From Sulfitobacter sp. DFL-14 (lineage in GTDB: Bacteria; Pseudomonadota; Alphaproteobacteria; Rhodobacterales; Rhodobacteraceae): a DNA stretch of 64,000 nucleotides. The notes beneath the pieces were generated by a model, which saw only the letters and a list, made by a program, of their open reading frames with translations, was not told the DNA's origin and made no database searches. Of the stretch, positions 34,301 to 42,782 are shown in pieces; the first letter of the stretch is position 1; every line of letters begins with the position of its first letter. Both the position numbers and the translations under genes were made by a program. The stretch spans positions 382,304 through 446,303 of the forward strand of contig NZ_QBFD01000015.1 of the NCBI RefSeq assembly GCF_003335585.1. Reading direction: 5' to 3'.

Positions 34301-35922
34301 GGCGGGTTGGTCACCTGGCTGAAGTTCTGGCGGAAGAAATGGCTCAGCGGTCGGTACTGGTTCGACAGCACGGCAGAGGGCGTGTCATCGCCCATCGAGG
34401 CCAGCGCCTCCTTGCCGTCTTCGGCCATGGGCGCCAGGATCTGCTCAAGATCCTCGATGGAATAGCCCGCAGCCACCTGCCGACGGCGCAGTTCATTGCC
34501 GGTAAAGACCGGCTTTTCGGTCACCTGCGCAAGCGGCTCGTCCAGTTCCACGATCTTGCCGACCCACTCGCCAAACGGCAAAGCCGCGGCCAGCTTGTTC
34601 TTGATCTGGGCATCGCCATAGAGCTTGCCCTTCTTCATATCGACGGAAATCAGCTGCCCCGGCCCCAGCGCGCCCTTGCGCACCACATTGGCCTCATCCA
34701 GCGGGATCATCCCCGCCTCGGACCCTGCGATCAGCATGCCGTCGCTTGTCACCACATAGCGCATCGGGCGCAGACCGTTCCGGTCCAGCCCCGCACAGAC
34801 CCAGCGGCCATCGGTCATCGCCAGCGCTGCCGGGCCATCCCAGGGTTCCATCACCGAGTTGCAATAGGAATACATGTCGCGCCAGGCCTGGGGCAGTTCC
34901 ACGGCCTGTTTGGACCAGCTTTCAGGCACCAGCATGGTCTTGGCCATCGGCGCAGACCGCCCGGCCCGCACCAGCACCTCGAACACCGAATCCAGCGCCG
35001 CACTGTCACTGGACCCCGCCGCGACGATCGGCTTGATCTCATCCGCCATTTCGCCAAAGGCGGCAGAGGCCATCCTGATCTCGTGGCTCTTCATCCAGTT
35101 CATGTTGCCGCGAAGCGTGTTGATCTCGCCGTTATGGGCCAGCATGCGGAAGGGCTGCGCCAGCCACCACTGCGGGAAAGTGTTGGTCGAATAGCGCTGG
35201 TGGTAGATCGCAAAGGCGGAGATGAACTTTTCGTCCTTCAGGTCGGGATAGAATTCCGCCACCTGCTCGGCCAGCATCATCCCCTTGTAGATGATGCTGC
35301 GGCAGGACATCGACGCGATGTAGAAATTCGGCACCTGTGCCGCGATCACGGCCTTCTCCACCCGGCGGCGGATCACGTAAAGCTCCCGCTCGAAGGTTTC
35401 CTCGTCCACGCCCTTGGCGTTGGAAATCAGGATCTGCTCGATCTCCGGGCGGGTCGCATTGGCCTTTTCACCCAGCACCGAAATATCCACCGGCACATGC
35501 CGCCAGCCATAGATGTAATAGCCCATGCGCAGCACTTCGGCTTCCACGATGGTCCGGCAGGTCTCCTGCGCGCTGAAGTTCGTGCGCGGCAGGAACACCT
35601 GGCCCACGGCAATCAGCTCGTTCTCGCGCGGGGTATGGCCGGTGCGCTGCACCTGATCGTAAAAGAACGGCACCGGGATCTGTACATGGATGCCCGCGCC
35701 ATCGCCTGTCATCCCGTCCGCATCCACGGCACCCCGGTGCCAGATCGCCTTGAGCGCCTTGATACCGTTCTCCACCACCGCGCGCGACTTGGACCCGTCG
35801 ATATTGACCACCAGACCCACACCGCAGGAGGAATGCTCCTCGGCTTCGCTGTAAAGCCCGTTCTCGGCCAGATACGCACGCTTGGCGGCCATGTCCTCGG
35901 CCCATTTTTCATCATAGATCAT
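31393..35922 (-). CDS. gltB: Glutamate synthase (NADPH), large subunit
   Basis: The 1509-residue GltB converts glutamine and 2-oxoglutarate to two glutamates with GltD in the cytoplasm. The mature N-terminal Cys, which is the glutaminase nucleophile, appears in [15 protein letters not shown] after a propeptide of about 30 residues. The middle has the FMN-binding synthase domain ([24 protein letters not shown]), the 3Fe-4S cysteines near 1130 ([19 protein letters not shown]), and a GXGXG C-terminal domain with a [11 protein letters not shown] stretch. I prefer the ATG at 35922 because AAAGGA lies nine bases ahead; the ATG at 35940 overlaps the preceding stop. A terminator follows. Confidence 0.95.
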   Translation of the reverse strand: [1509 protein letters not shown]

Positions 35923-35936
35923 GGTATCGGATCCTT

Positions 35937-36608
35937 TCATTCGCTCACAAAGCTGGCCGCAAGCGCGTCACAGCCAAAAAGGGGGGTATCGGACAGAAAA
36001 CCTTTCTGACCGGGATAGATAAAATCGACAGGCCGGCTGTCATAGGAAAACGTCGTATCGGGGCGGGTCACATCGCCGGTGCCGGAAAAGAACCTGCCAT
36101 GGGTTTCCGACACGAACTCCGACCCTTCGGCCTCGTAGATCATCGCGCCATCCGCATCTGTCTTGCGGATGGAATATTCGGTGCGGTGCAGCCGCTCGCC
36201 ATCAATCATGACGTTGCGCTCCGCAATGCGGTCGAACCCGACCACCCGGTGCGTGCCCTCTGCCGTGTCGAGGCTGAAGTCATAGGTGTCCAGCCCGCTT
36301 TGCAACAGGCCACTCAGGCTCGCCGGATCGGTCGCCGGGGTAATCAGGCTTTCCCGCTCCCCGCTGGTCAGGAAGAACGACTGGACCCATTGCGCCTCTG
36401 CGTCGATCTGACCGACATAGACCAGCCCGCGCTGGTCGATCTCGCCACGCCATTGCAGACCGGGGGCATCTGCAGCACAGGTCCACAGATGCTCCACCAC
36501 GCAACTGCGGTTCTGCACGGTAAGATGCGCGGTGCACCCCTGCGGCGGGGTGAATGTACCGGCAGCCGCCGGGCCAGCCAGCAGGATCAGGGCAAGGGCG
36601 CGCATCAT
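35937..36608 (-). CDS. Exported hypothetical protein in the glt region
   Basis: The 223-residue protein starts with a signal peptide (MMRALALILLAGPAAA), then a small domain with cysteines (PPQGCTAHLTVQNRSCVVEHLWTC) and a beta-rich body containing YVGQIDAEAQWVQSFFLTSGE and DYSRPVDFIYPGQ-like stretches near the C-terminus. It is probably periplasmic. I do not recognise the family. The start at 36608 was chosen since its ATG overlaps the GFA stop codon as ATGA; its own stop reaches the gltB start region by an ATGA overlap with the alternative start at 35940. So it is likely made with gltB. Cys pairs may form disulfides. Confidence 0.75.
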   Translation of the reverse strand: MMRALALILLAGPAAAGTFTPPQGCTAHLTVQNRSCVVEHLWTCAADAPGLQWRGEIDQRGLVYVGQIDAEAQWVQSFFLTSGERESLITPATDPASLSGLLQSGLDTYDFSLDTAEGTHRVVGFDRIAERNVMIDGERLHRTEYSIRKTDADGAMIYEAEGSEFVSETHGRFFSGTGDVTRPDTTFSYDSRPVDFIYPGQKGFLSDTPLFGCDALAASFVSE

Positions 36609-37021
36609 GCATCGCCTCCGCTGAACATCGCGATGGTTTCCTCGGTGCTCAGACGCTTGTGGTCCCCCGCCAGCTGGTAGCCCTGCGGACACATATCGGC
36701 AAAGAATTCCATCTTCAGCGGCGCGCCGCCGCCATCCGCAAACAGGCCCGCCGCCAGGTTGCGGCGCCCGTCATGGAGAGTCTCATACCACAGGGTCGAT
36801 CCGCAGGTGCTGCAGAACCCGCGCTGTGCCCATTCGGAGGACCGATAGACCGAAGCGTCACCAGACACCTCAACGCTGCCGGGCACCGTTTCGATGGAAA
36901 AGAATGCGCCGGAGGTATGCCTGCGGCACATGTCGCAGTGGCAGGCCCGCAGGATCGGGTCTTCTGTGCGCGCGGTCACACGAACCGCGCCGCACAGGCA
37001 TTGGCCGCTGATTTCAGACAT
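36605..37021 (-). CDS. GFA-family (glutathione-dependent formaldehyde-activating) protein, copy 2
   Basis: The 138-residue protein has the GFA/CENP-V fold with zinc-binding cysteines at CLCGAV, CHCDMCRRHTSG and CSTCGSTLWY. The type member Gfa was reported to add formaldehyde to glutathione, but this function is disputed and most paralogs are unassigned. It begins eight bases inside the end of the first GFA gene and ends in ATGA overlap with the exported hypothetical gene, so the four open frames are likely translated together. Similar to the next copy but clearly divergent. Confidence 0.9.
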   Translation of the reverse strand: MSEISGQCLCGAVRVTARTEDPILRACHCDMCRRHTSGAFFSIETVPGSVEVSGDASVYRSSEWAQRGFCSTCGSTLWYETLHDGRRNLAAGLFADGGGAPLKMEFFADMCPQGYQLAGDHKRLSTEETIAMFSGGDA

Positions 37022-37454
37022 TGTCGGTCACCTCCTGCGCGCGGGGATATTTCGCACGATACTGCTGTGCCGTGGCCTTGCGGTGATCGCCTTCCAGCGC
37101 AAAGGCCGCCGGGGCCTCGTCGCAATAGATTTCGCTGCGCAGCGGCCAGTCCTTCGCCGCCTCGAAAAGACCCGGCATCAGATCGTATTCGGCGGTCTCT
37201 TCGCGGTCGCGCATCCACAGGTGCGACCCGCAGGTGCCGCAGAAGGCGCGTTCCGCCAGCTGGGACGACGCATGAACCTTGACCGGTCCGCTGACCGTCA
37301 CCGTTTCGGGAGCGGCGGGGAAGCTGGCGAAGACCGATCCGCTCCACCGCTGGCACATGGCACAATGGCAGACGCCAACCCACCCCGACGGGTTGGTCAC
37401 GGTGATCTTCACCGCCCCACAGAGGCACTGACCGCTGATCGCGTCGCTCGGCAT
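37014..37454 (-). CDS. GFA-family protein, copy 1
   Basis: The 146-residue protein carries the same zinc-site layout as the next copy: CLCGAV, CHCAMCQRWSG and CGTCGSHLWM. The C-terminus is longer than in copy 2 (ALEGDHRKATAQQYRAKYPRAQEVTDNV). A GGGAG ribosome site lies seven bases before the ATG at 37454; an ATG at 37460 is less well placed. Two dyads lie in the 116-bp gap upstream after gltD. Tandem copies with low identity suggest an old duplication and separate roles. Confidence 0.9.
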   Translation of the reverse strand: MPSDAISGQCLCGAVKITVTNPSGWVGVCHCAMCQRWSGSVFASFPAAPETVTVSGPVKVHASSQLAERAFCGTCGSHLWMRDREETAEYDLMPGLFEAAKDWPLRSEIYCDEAPAAFALEGDHRKATAQQYRAKYPRAQEVTDNV

Positions 37455-37475
37455 TGTCATTCTCCCTGATCCCAT

Positions 37476-37498
37476 ACAGGTCTGATTTGCTGACCTGT
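37476..37498. promoter_or_regulatory. 7-bp dyad upstream of the GFA genes
   Basis: ACAGGTC at 37476-37482 and GACCTGT at 37492-37498 are perfect inverted copies around nine bases, ending 22 bp upstream of the chosen start of GFA copy 1. It looks like a dimer operator. The binding protein is unknown. Confidence 0.5.
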
Positions 37499-37531
37499 CG
37501 TGTTTCCGATGTCACCGCAGCGATGTACCGC

Positions 37532-37552
37532 CTGTGCACAGATGGTGCACAG
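37532..37552. promoter_or_regulatory. Adjacent GTGCAC palindromes between gltD and the GFA genes
   Basis: CTGTGCACAG at 37532-37541 is a perfect 10-bp palindrome and GTGCACAG at 37545-37552 is a second partial copy, with centres 11 bp apart, on one face of the helix. They lie between the gltD stop and GFA copy 1 and may be an operator pair for the downstream genes including gltB. Confidence 0.45.
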
Positions 37553-37570
37553 GTTGTGCCTGCTGCTTTC

Positions 37571-39007
37571 CTACTCCGCAGCGACCGCGGTCGCGCCCTG
37601 ATCCAGCCGCTTCAGGATCGCCTCCGCACAGTCGCGCCCGTCCTTGATCGCCCAGACAACCAGGCTCGCGCCCCGCACGATGTCACCCACCGCATAGACC
37701 CCGTCGAGCGCGGTCTGCCCGGACACGTAATCCGCCTTGATCGTGCCCCAGCGGTTCACCGGCAAATCGGCCTCGCCCCAGAGGGTTGGCAGGTCTTCGG
37801 GCTCGAACCCCAGCGCCATGATCACCAGATCGGCCTCTTCGACATAATCCGAACCCTCGATCAGCTCGGGGGCCTGGCGGCCTGTCACGTCGGGCTGGCC
37901 CAGGCGCATCTTCTGCACCATCACGCCGGTCACCGGATCGCCGACAAAGCCCTTGGGCGCCGAGAGCCATTCGAAAACGACCCCCTCTTCCTCGGCATTG
38001 GCCACTTCGCGCTGGCTGCCCGGCATGTTGGCCCGGTCCCGGCGATAAAGACATTTGACCGAGGTCGCCCCCTGCCGGATCGACGTCCGCACACAATCCA
38101 TCGCCGTGTCGCCACCGCCGATCACCACGACCTTCTTGCCGGAGGCATTCAGCCGCCCGCTGTCGAAATCCTCCACCGCATCGCCAAAACTCTTGCGGTT
38201 GCTGGCAGTCAGGAAATCAATCGCCCGCTCCAGCCCGGGCACGCCGCTGCCGGGTGCCTGAATCTCCCTTGTCTTGTAGACGCCGGTGGCAATGATGACG
38301 GCGTCATGCCTGGCCCGGATATCGGCAAAGGAGTTGTCCACACCGACATTGCAGTTCAGCTCGAAATTGACCCCGCCCTGCGCCAGCTGATCGTTGCGGC
38401 GCATCACCACGTCCTTCTCCAGCTTGAAGCCGGGGATGCCATAGGTCAACAGTCCGCCTGCACGGTCGTAACGGTCATAGACCGTCACCTGCACACCGGC
38501 CCGGCGCAGCACATCCGCCGCCGCCAGACCGCCGGGGCCTGCGCCGATGATTCCCACGCTCTCGGGGCGCTCCCTGCCCGGTTTGATCGGCTGAACCCAG
38601 CCTTCCTCCCAGGCGGTGTCCGTGATGTATTTCTCGACCGAGCCGATGGTAACGGTGCCATGGCCGGATTGCTCGATCACGCAATTGCCTTCGCACAGAC
38701 GGTCCTGGGGGCAGATGCGGCCGCAGATTTCGGGAAAGGTGTTGGTCGCCTGGCTGACTTCATAAGCCTCCTGCAACCGCCCCTCGGCGGTCAGGCGCAG
38801 CCAGTCCGGGATATTGTTGTGCAGGGGGCAATGAGACTGGCAATAGGGCACGCCGCATTGGCTGCACCGGCTGGATTGCTCCTTGGCCTTGGCATCCGCG
38901 TATTCTGCATAAATCTCGTTGAAATCTGTCCGGCGCAGATCGGGCGGACGTTTCTCGGGCATGTCCCGTTCGATATTCACGAATTTCAGCATCGGCTGCT
39001 CTGCCAT
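37571..39007 (-). CDS. gltD: Glutamate synthase, small (beta) subunit
   Basis: The 478-residue GltD passes electrons from NADPH to GltB. An N-terminal cysteine-rich part (CSQCGVPYCQSHCPLHNNI, then ICPQDRLCEGNC) is followed by two Rossmann domains, with VGIIGAGPGGLAAADVLRRAG binding FAD and KVVVIGGGDTAMDC binding NADPH. The length matches the family. The start at 39007 was preferred because GGAAGG lies eight bases ahead; an ATG at 39013 is closer. It is separated from gltB by about 1.6 kb carrying the GFA pair and an exported protein, unlike the adjacent gltBD order of enterobacteria. Confidence 0.95.
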   Translation of the reverse strand: MAEQPMLKFVNIERDMPEKRPPDLRRTDFNEIYAEYADAKAKEQSSRCSQCGVPYCQSHCPLHNNIPDWLRLTAEGRLQEAYEVSQATNTFPEICGRICPQDRLCEGNCVIEQSGHGTVTIGSVEKYITDTAWEEGWVQPIKPGRERPESVGIIGAGPGGLAAADVLRRAGVQVTVYDRYDRAGGLLTYGIPGFKLEKDVVMRRNDQLAQGGVNFELNCNVGVDNSFADIRARHDAVIIATGVYKTREIQAPGSGVPGLERAIDFLTASNRKSFGDAVEDFDSGRLNASGKKVVVIGGGDTAMDCVRTSIRQGATSVKCLYRRDRANMPGSQREVANAEEEGVVFEWLSAPKGFVGDPVTGVMVQKMRLGQPDVTGRQAPELIEGSDYVEEADLVIMALGFEPEDLPTLWGEADLPVNRWGTIKADYVSGQTALDGVYAVGDIVRGASLVVWAIKDGRDCAEAILKRLDQGATAVAAE

Positions 39008-39046
39008 GATCATGCCCTTCCAGAATTACTGCGAGACCTTCCCTCT

Positions 39047-39075
39047 ATCCTAGCATAAATTGGAAATAAAGTCAG
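39047..39075 (-). promoter_or_regulatory. Candidate gltD promoter with dyad at the -35 box
   Basis: On the minus strand CTGACT (39070-39075) and TAGGAT (39047-39052) are 17 bp apart, about 40 bp upstream of the gltD start. GTCAG and CTGAC (39071-39085) form an inverted repeat over the -35 box that may bind a regulator. Confidence 0.5.
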
Positions 39076-39164
39076 ACATGCTGACCTATATATCAGTTTC
39101 TGAGCCCTGCCCGAGATTTTCGGGGAAATATCACATCAAATTAGTTCCGATCCGGACCTAACCG

Positions 39165-39965
39165 TCAGTAACCCGCCCATAGCGCAGCAATTGCACCCAA
39201 CCCGACAATGATTCGCCACCAGCCGAAAAGCGCATAGCCATGCTTGCTCACGTAATCCAACAGCCAGCGCACCACGAGCATAGCCGCGATAAACGCCATT
39301 ACAAAGCCAACGGCGATCTCGCCCATCGCCGAAGCATCCAACACGTCCCGATTCTTGTAAAGGTCATAGGCAAAGGCCCCGGCCATGGTCGGCATCGACA
39401 AGAAGAACGAAAATTCCGCCGCCGCGCGCTTGCTGGCCCCCAGCATCAACGCGCCCACGATGGTGGCCCCTGACCGCGAAGTGCCCGGAATCATGGCAAG
39501 ACATTGAATGAATCCGATTTTCAGTGCCATCGACAGAGGAAAGGCCATGGCATCCTCGTGCCGGGGTTCCGGCGCGATCCGGTCCACGAACAGCAAGACA
39601 ATCCCCCCCAGAACCAGCATGACCGCGATCAGCACCGGTGTCTCGAAAAGCACCGTCTTGATGAAATCATGGGCAATCACACCAATCACCACGGCAGGCA
39701 GAAAGGCCACCAGCACCGACAGGATGAACCGCCGCGCCGCCGGATCATTGGGTGCGGCAGCAAATACCGCCCACAGCCGCGCCGCATAAAGCGTCAGGAT
39801 CGCCAATACCGCCCCGAGCTGTATCACCACCTCAAAGGTCTTGCCCGCGCTTTCGAATCCCAGAAAATGCCCGGCAAGCAACAGATGGCCGGTGGAAGAT
39901 ACGGGAATGAACTCCGTCAACCCTTCCAGCAGGCCCAGAAAGGCCGCGACGATTGTGATATCCAT
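39165..39965 (-). CDS. uppP: Undecaprenyl-diphosphate phosphatase
   Basis: The 266-residue membrane enzyme recycles undecaprenyl pyrophosphate to the phosphate carrier for peptidoglycan and polysaccharide synthesis and gives bacitracin resistance. The two conserved motifs are [24 protein letters not shown] near the N-terminus and [33 protein letters not shown]. About eight membrane segments can be traced. The ATG at 39965 overlaps the stop of the upstream SDR gene (TGATG), so both are read from one message. A weak hairpin CCCGA/TCGGG is at 39110-39124, beyond its stop. Confidence 0.95.
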   Translation of the reverse strand: MDITIVAAFLGLLEGLTEFIPVSSTGHLLLAGHFLGFESAGKTFEVVIQLGAVLAILTLYAARLWAVFAAAPNDPAARRFILSVLVAFLPAVVIGVIAHDFIKTVLFETPVLIAVMLVLGGIVLLFVDRIAPEPRHEDAMAFPLSMALKIGFIQCLAMIPGTSRSGATIVGALMLGASKRAAAEFSFFLSMPTMAGAFAYDLYKNRDVLDASAMGEIAVGFVMAFIAAMLVVRWLLDYVSKHGYALFGWWRIIVGLGAIAALWAGY

Positions 39966-40951
39966 CAGCTGTTGCGCAGATTGCGGGCGGAATCCTTGAT
40001 CGCATCATACTGGCCCGACGGGCGGAAGCGCCACAGGTAGTCAGGCAGCACAGATGCCATGGAGACCGGCTTGATCCCCAGATCGGCAAAGGTTTTTGCG
40101 CCGTCGGACACGACATTGTCCTTGGCAAGATTCTTGATCTGGTCGCGGGTGATCATCCGGTTGGTGAACAGCCCCAGCGTGATGGATTGCAGCAGGTCAA
40201 AACCCCCGGCCATGATCCGCGCGATCCAGTTCGGCAGGTTCAGAATCAGCCGGCGGCGGTGGATCACATCCAGCATCCGCCCCATCAGACCCCTGAAGGT
40301 ATCGACCTCGGGCCCGCCGAGTTCGTAAATGCCGCCCTCGGCCTTGCCCATCACGCCCAACACGGCAGCCTGTGCGACATCGTCGACATAGACCGGCTGA
40401 AATCGAATGTCCTGCCCGACAACGGGCAATACCGGGCTGTTCCGCGCCATGCCCGCGAAACGGTTGAAAAAGTCATCCTCGGGCCCGAAAACAATCGACG
40501 GCCGCAGGATAACCGCATCGGGCATGTACTTCTGCACGGCCATTTCGCCTTCGCCCTTGCTGGCGGCATAGTCGCTGGGCGCATCGGCATCCGCCCCAAT
40601 GGCGGAAATCTGCACCATCCGCGCGACGCCTTCCTCGGCGGCCAGCCGGGCCACCCGCGCGGCACCTTCCGCCTGCACGGGATCGAACCTGTTACGGCCT
40701 TTTTCGACAAGGATGCCCACGCAGTTCACAACCGCCTCGGCCCCCTGCATCGCAGCACGCACGGAGGCGTCATCGCGAATGTTGCACAGGACCGGCTCCA
40801 CCTGTCCGACAACACCGTAGGGACGGACAAAGATGGCCTCATTGGGATTGCGCACTGCAACGCGGACGCGCCAGCCTGCCTTTGCCATGCGGCGCGCGAT
40901 ATAGCGCCCGATAAACCCGGAACCGCCGTAGATCGTAACCAGCCTGGACAT
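39965..40951 (-). CDS. NDUFA9-like SDR family protein (NAD-dependent epimerase fold)
   Basis: The 328-residue protein has an N-terminal [28 protein letters not shown](P)-binding turn and [21 protein letters not shown] with [16 protein letters not shown], matching the alphaproteobacterial relatives of complex I subunit NDUFA9. It has no clear YxxxK active pair. Mitochondrial NDUFA9 stabilises complex I; a complex I or lipid-linked role in bacteria is not proven, and quinone synthesis or assembly factor roles have been proposed. The frame opens upstream to 41116, but the ATG at 40951 starts the fold. Its stop overlaps the uppP start by one base. Confidence 0.85.
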   Translation of the reverse strand: MSRLVTIYGGSGFIGRYIARRMAKAGWRVRVAVRNPNEAIFVRPYGVVGQVEPVLCNIRDDASVRAAMQGAEAVVNCVGILVEKGRNRFDPVQAEGAARVARLAAEEGVARMVQISAIGADADAPSDYAASKGEGEMAVQKYMPDAVILRPSIVFGPEDDFFNRFAGMARNSPVLPVVGQDIRFQPVYVDDVAQAAVLGVMGKAEGGIYELGGPEVDTFRGLMGRMLDVIHRRRLILNLPNWIARIMAGGFDLLQSITLGLFTNRMITRDQIKNLAKDNVVSDGAKTFADLGIKPVSMASVLPDYLWRFRPSGQYDAIKDSARNLRNS

Positions 40952-41077
40952 GATAAAGCACCTCGCGCGATCAAATTCACGTAGCCGGTTTAACGATACC
41001 CCCATCCTCGGACAAGGCGCAATCACCAGCCACCCCTGGGAGAACCCCGCAAAGTTCAATTTCATGCCAGAATGCAA

Positions 41078-41106
41078 TTGACACCCGCCCGATGCCCCCT
41101 TACATG
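41078..41106 (+). promoter_or_regulatory. Promoter of tRNA-Leu
   Basis: TTGACA at 41078-41083 and TACATG at 41101-41106 are separated by exactly 17 bp; the tRNA begins 18 bp after the -10 box. Confidence 0.75.
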
Positions 41107-41123
41107 CAGCGCTCACGTGACCT

Positions 41124-41209
41124 GCCCAGGTGGCGGAATGGTAGACGCGCTAGCTTCAGGTGCTAGTACTGGCAACGGTGTGGAGGTTCGAGTCCTCTCC
41201 TGGGCACCA
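41124..41209 (+). tRNA. tRNA-Leu (anticodon CAG)
   Basis: The 86-base class II tRNA has acceptor arms GCCCAGG and CCTGGGC, discriminator A and encoded CCA. The anticodon stem CTAGC/GCTAG closes the loop TTCAGGT, giving CAG for CUG codons, the favoured leucine codon in this GC-rich DNA. A long variable arm and the TTCGAGT T-loop are present. Confidence 0.96.
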
Positions 41210-41544
41210 AATCTTCAGACAACCTTCTGGTAACACTCCGGTTTATCGCTCAAGCAGGGGCGGTCTGCCGCTTGGCCACCGCTTTCGCCCGGGGCACGGC
41301 GGCAACATGGCCGATGGCCGATCCCCAAAGGAATCCGATCAGCCTGATTGCTGTTGCTGCGGCAAAAGACGCGAGAATCGCAGGTTTAACGCCATGCACG
41401 CTGCCGAGGTGGGCATCGACCCTGCTATTTGTTGCCGCCGCGATCCTGCCGAAGGGAACCGACAGATATCGTCGCCCTTATGACGTCAGTTGATCAACGC
41501 CTCGCCCTGGCATTTGCACCCCGAGACCCCTGAAAATCCAAACC

Positions 41545-41569
41545 TTACAAAGAAGTAAGTTTCGCACAA
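41545..41569 (+). promoter_or_regulatory. Conserved regulatory motif upstream of the patatin operon
   Basis: The 25-bp stretch contains ACAAA, then AAGTAAG, TT and GCACAA and agrees at 21 of 25 positions with 50130-50154 upstream of hdeD, same orientation. It includes an inverted CTTAC/GTAAG pair. A -10-like TATATG follows 22 bp later at 41592. The site sits where a class II activator binds and no good -35 box is present. The local OmpR-type regulator is the likely ligand, by inference. Confidence 0.65.
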
Positions 41570-41610
41570 CTCCTGCGCGCCAGGACCTGCATATATGTAA
41601 GGCCACGGAA

Positions 41611-41630
41611 CGCCAGAAAACGATCTGGCG
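41611..41630 (+). repeat. Small hairpin in the patatin 5' leader
   Basis: CGCCAG and CTGGCG pair perfectly around an eight-base AAAACGAT loop, ending 21 bp before the patatin start codon, after the likely transcription start. It may stabilise the leader or bind a regulator. Confidence 0.45.
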
Positions 41631-41651
41631 AGGTACCGGAAGTCTTATACG

Positions 41652-42782
41652 ATGTCTGAAATCAGGGAAAATATCGTTCTTGTCTTGCAGGGCGGCGGTG
41701 CGCTGGGCGCTTATCAGGCGGGTGCCTACGAGGCGCTTGCGGCGGCGGGGCTGAGCCCGGACTGGGTTGCCGGCATTTCGATCGGTGCGATCAACGCCGC
41801 GCTGATCTGCGGAAATCCGCCCAAGGACCGTCTGGGTGCCCTCACCGGTTTCTGGGACAGGGTGACATCGCGGCTACGCACGGCGCCGATGTTGGCAGCA
41901 CCGTTTTCGCGCATGATCTACGGCGAGGCCGCCGCGATGAATGTCATGGCGACCGGCGTGCCGGGGTTCTTCAAACCACGGTGGCCCTCCGCTTTCTTTC
42001 CGATTTCTGCCCATCCGGCGATCAGCGTCTATGACACCTCGCCACTGCGCGAAACGCTGCTCGAATTCGTCGACTTTGACTACCTCAATGCAAAAGGCCC
42101 GCGCCTGAGCGTGGGAACTGTCGACGTCGAAACAGCAAACTTTGCATATTTTGACAGCGCCAGGATGGAGATCAAGCCAGAGCACATCATGGCCAGCGGT
42201 GCCCTGCCACCGGGTTTCCCGCCTATAGAGATTGACGGCCACTTCTACTGGGACGGGGGCCTGGTTTCGAACACCCCGTTGCAGTTCGTCATGGATAATC
42301 TCGGGTCCGGCGATCCGGCCCTGATTTTCCAGATCGACCTGTTCAGCGCAAGGGACGCGGTGCCGGCGACCATGTTGGACGTTGGCCCGCGTGAAAAGGA
42401 TATCCGCTATTCCAGCCGCACCCGCCTGACCACGGACCGCTATCGTCAGCTGCACGACCTGCGCATGGCGGCGAACCGGCTTGCGGCCCGGCTCCCGAAG
42501 GAACTGAAAGACGACCCTGACCTGCAGACATTGCAGGCAACCGGGCCGGACTGCCCGATCACGCTGGTCGAGCTGATCCACCGAAAGCAGAGCTTTGAAG
42601 GCGGTGCCAAGGACTACGAATTCTCCCGGCTTTCGATGACGCAACACTGGAACGAAGGCCACGAGGACGTGGAGGTCACCCTGAATCACAAGACCTGGAA
42701 GGCACGCAAGATCGGCCAGGACGGTTTGCAGGTGTTCGACCTTGGTGCAGCAGAAACCACCCGCAAAGGAATATCGAAATGA
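41652..42782 (+). CDS. Patatin-like phospholipase with DUF3734 C-terminus
   Basis: The 376-residue protein has the patatin domain: [19 protein letters not shown] oxyanion hole near the start, [11 protein letters not shown] with the Ser nucleophile (GxSxG) and WDGG with the Asp. The C-terminal 130 residues match DUF3734 ([20 protein letters not shown]), a pairing seen in proteins linked to 3-hydroxybutyrate metabolism. It probably releases acyl chains from a lipid or from polyhydroxybutyrate-related substrate in the cytoplasm. It is first of a plus-strand operon; its stop overlaps the next start by ATGA. Confidence 0.9.
   Translation: MSEIRENIVLVLQGGGALGAYQAGAYEALAAAGLSPDWVAGISIGAINAALICGNPPKDRLGALTGFWDRVTSRLRTAPMLAAPFSRMIYGEAAAMNVMATGVPGFFKPRWPSAFFPISAHPAISVYDTSPLRETLLEFVDFDYLNAKGPRLSVGTVDVETANFAYFDSARMEIKPEHIMASGALPPGFPPIEIDGHFYWDGGLVSNTPLQFVMDNLGSGDPALIFQIDLFSARDAVPATMLDVGPREKDIRYSSRTRLTTDRYRQLHDLRMAANRLAARLPKELKDDPDLQTLQATGPDCPITLVELIHRKQSFEGGAKDYEFSRLSMTQHWNEGHEDVEVTLNHKTWKARKIGQDGLQVFDLGAAETTRKGISK

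Larger units (their letters stand above)
41210..41651 (+). other. Intergenic region between tRNA-Leu and the patatin gene
   Basis: These 442 bp hold no supported gene. A 73-codon frame (41272-41493) has no ribosome site and no family match I can name, with one hydrophobic stretch, so I do not call it. The right 110 bp contain a shared regulatory motif and a small hairpin described separately. Confidence 0.6.

Noticed and set aside
32923-36009. A 1028-codon open frame on the plus strand
   Set aside because: It lies fully opposite gltB, whose domains and cysteines are intact. Long antisense frames are common in GC-rich genes; it has no recognisable domain.
41272-41493. A 73-codon frame after tRNA-Leu
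   Set aside because: No ribosome site, no recognised family and only one hydrophobic stretch. It could be a real small protein or a relic; not enough to call.
41611-41630. EcfG-type stress promoter (GGAAC) before the patatin gene
   Set aside because: GGAAC occurs at 41607-41611, but no GTT-type -10 follows at the right distance.
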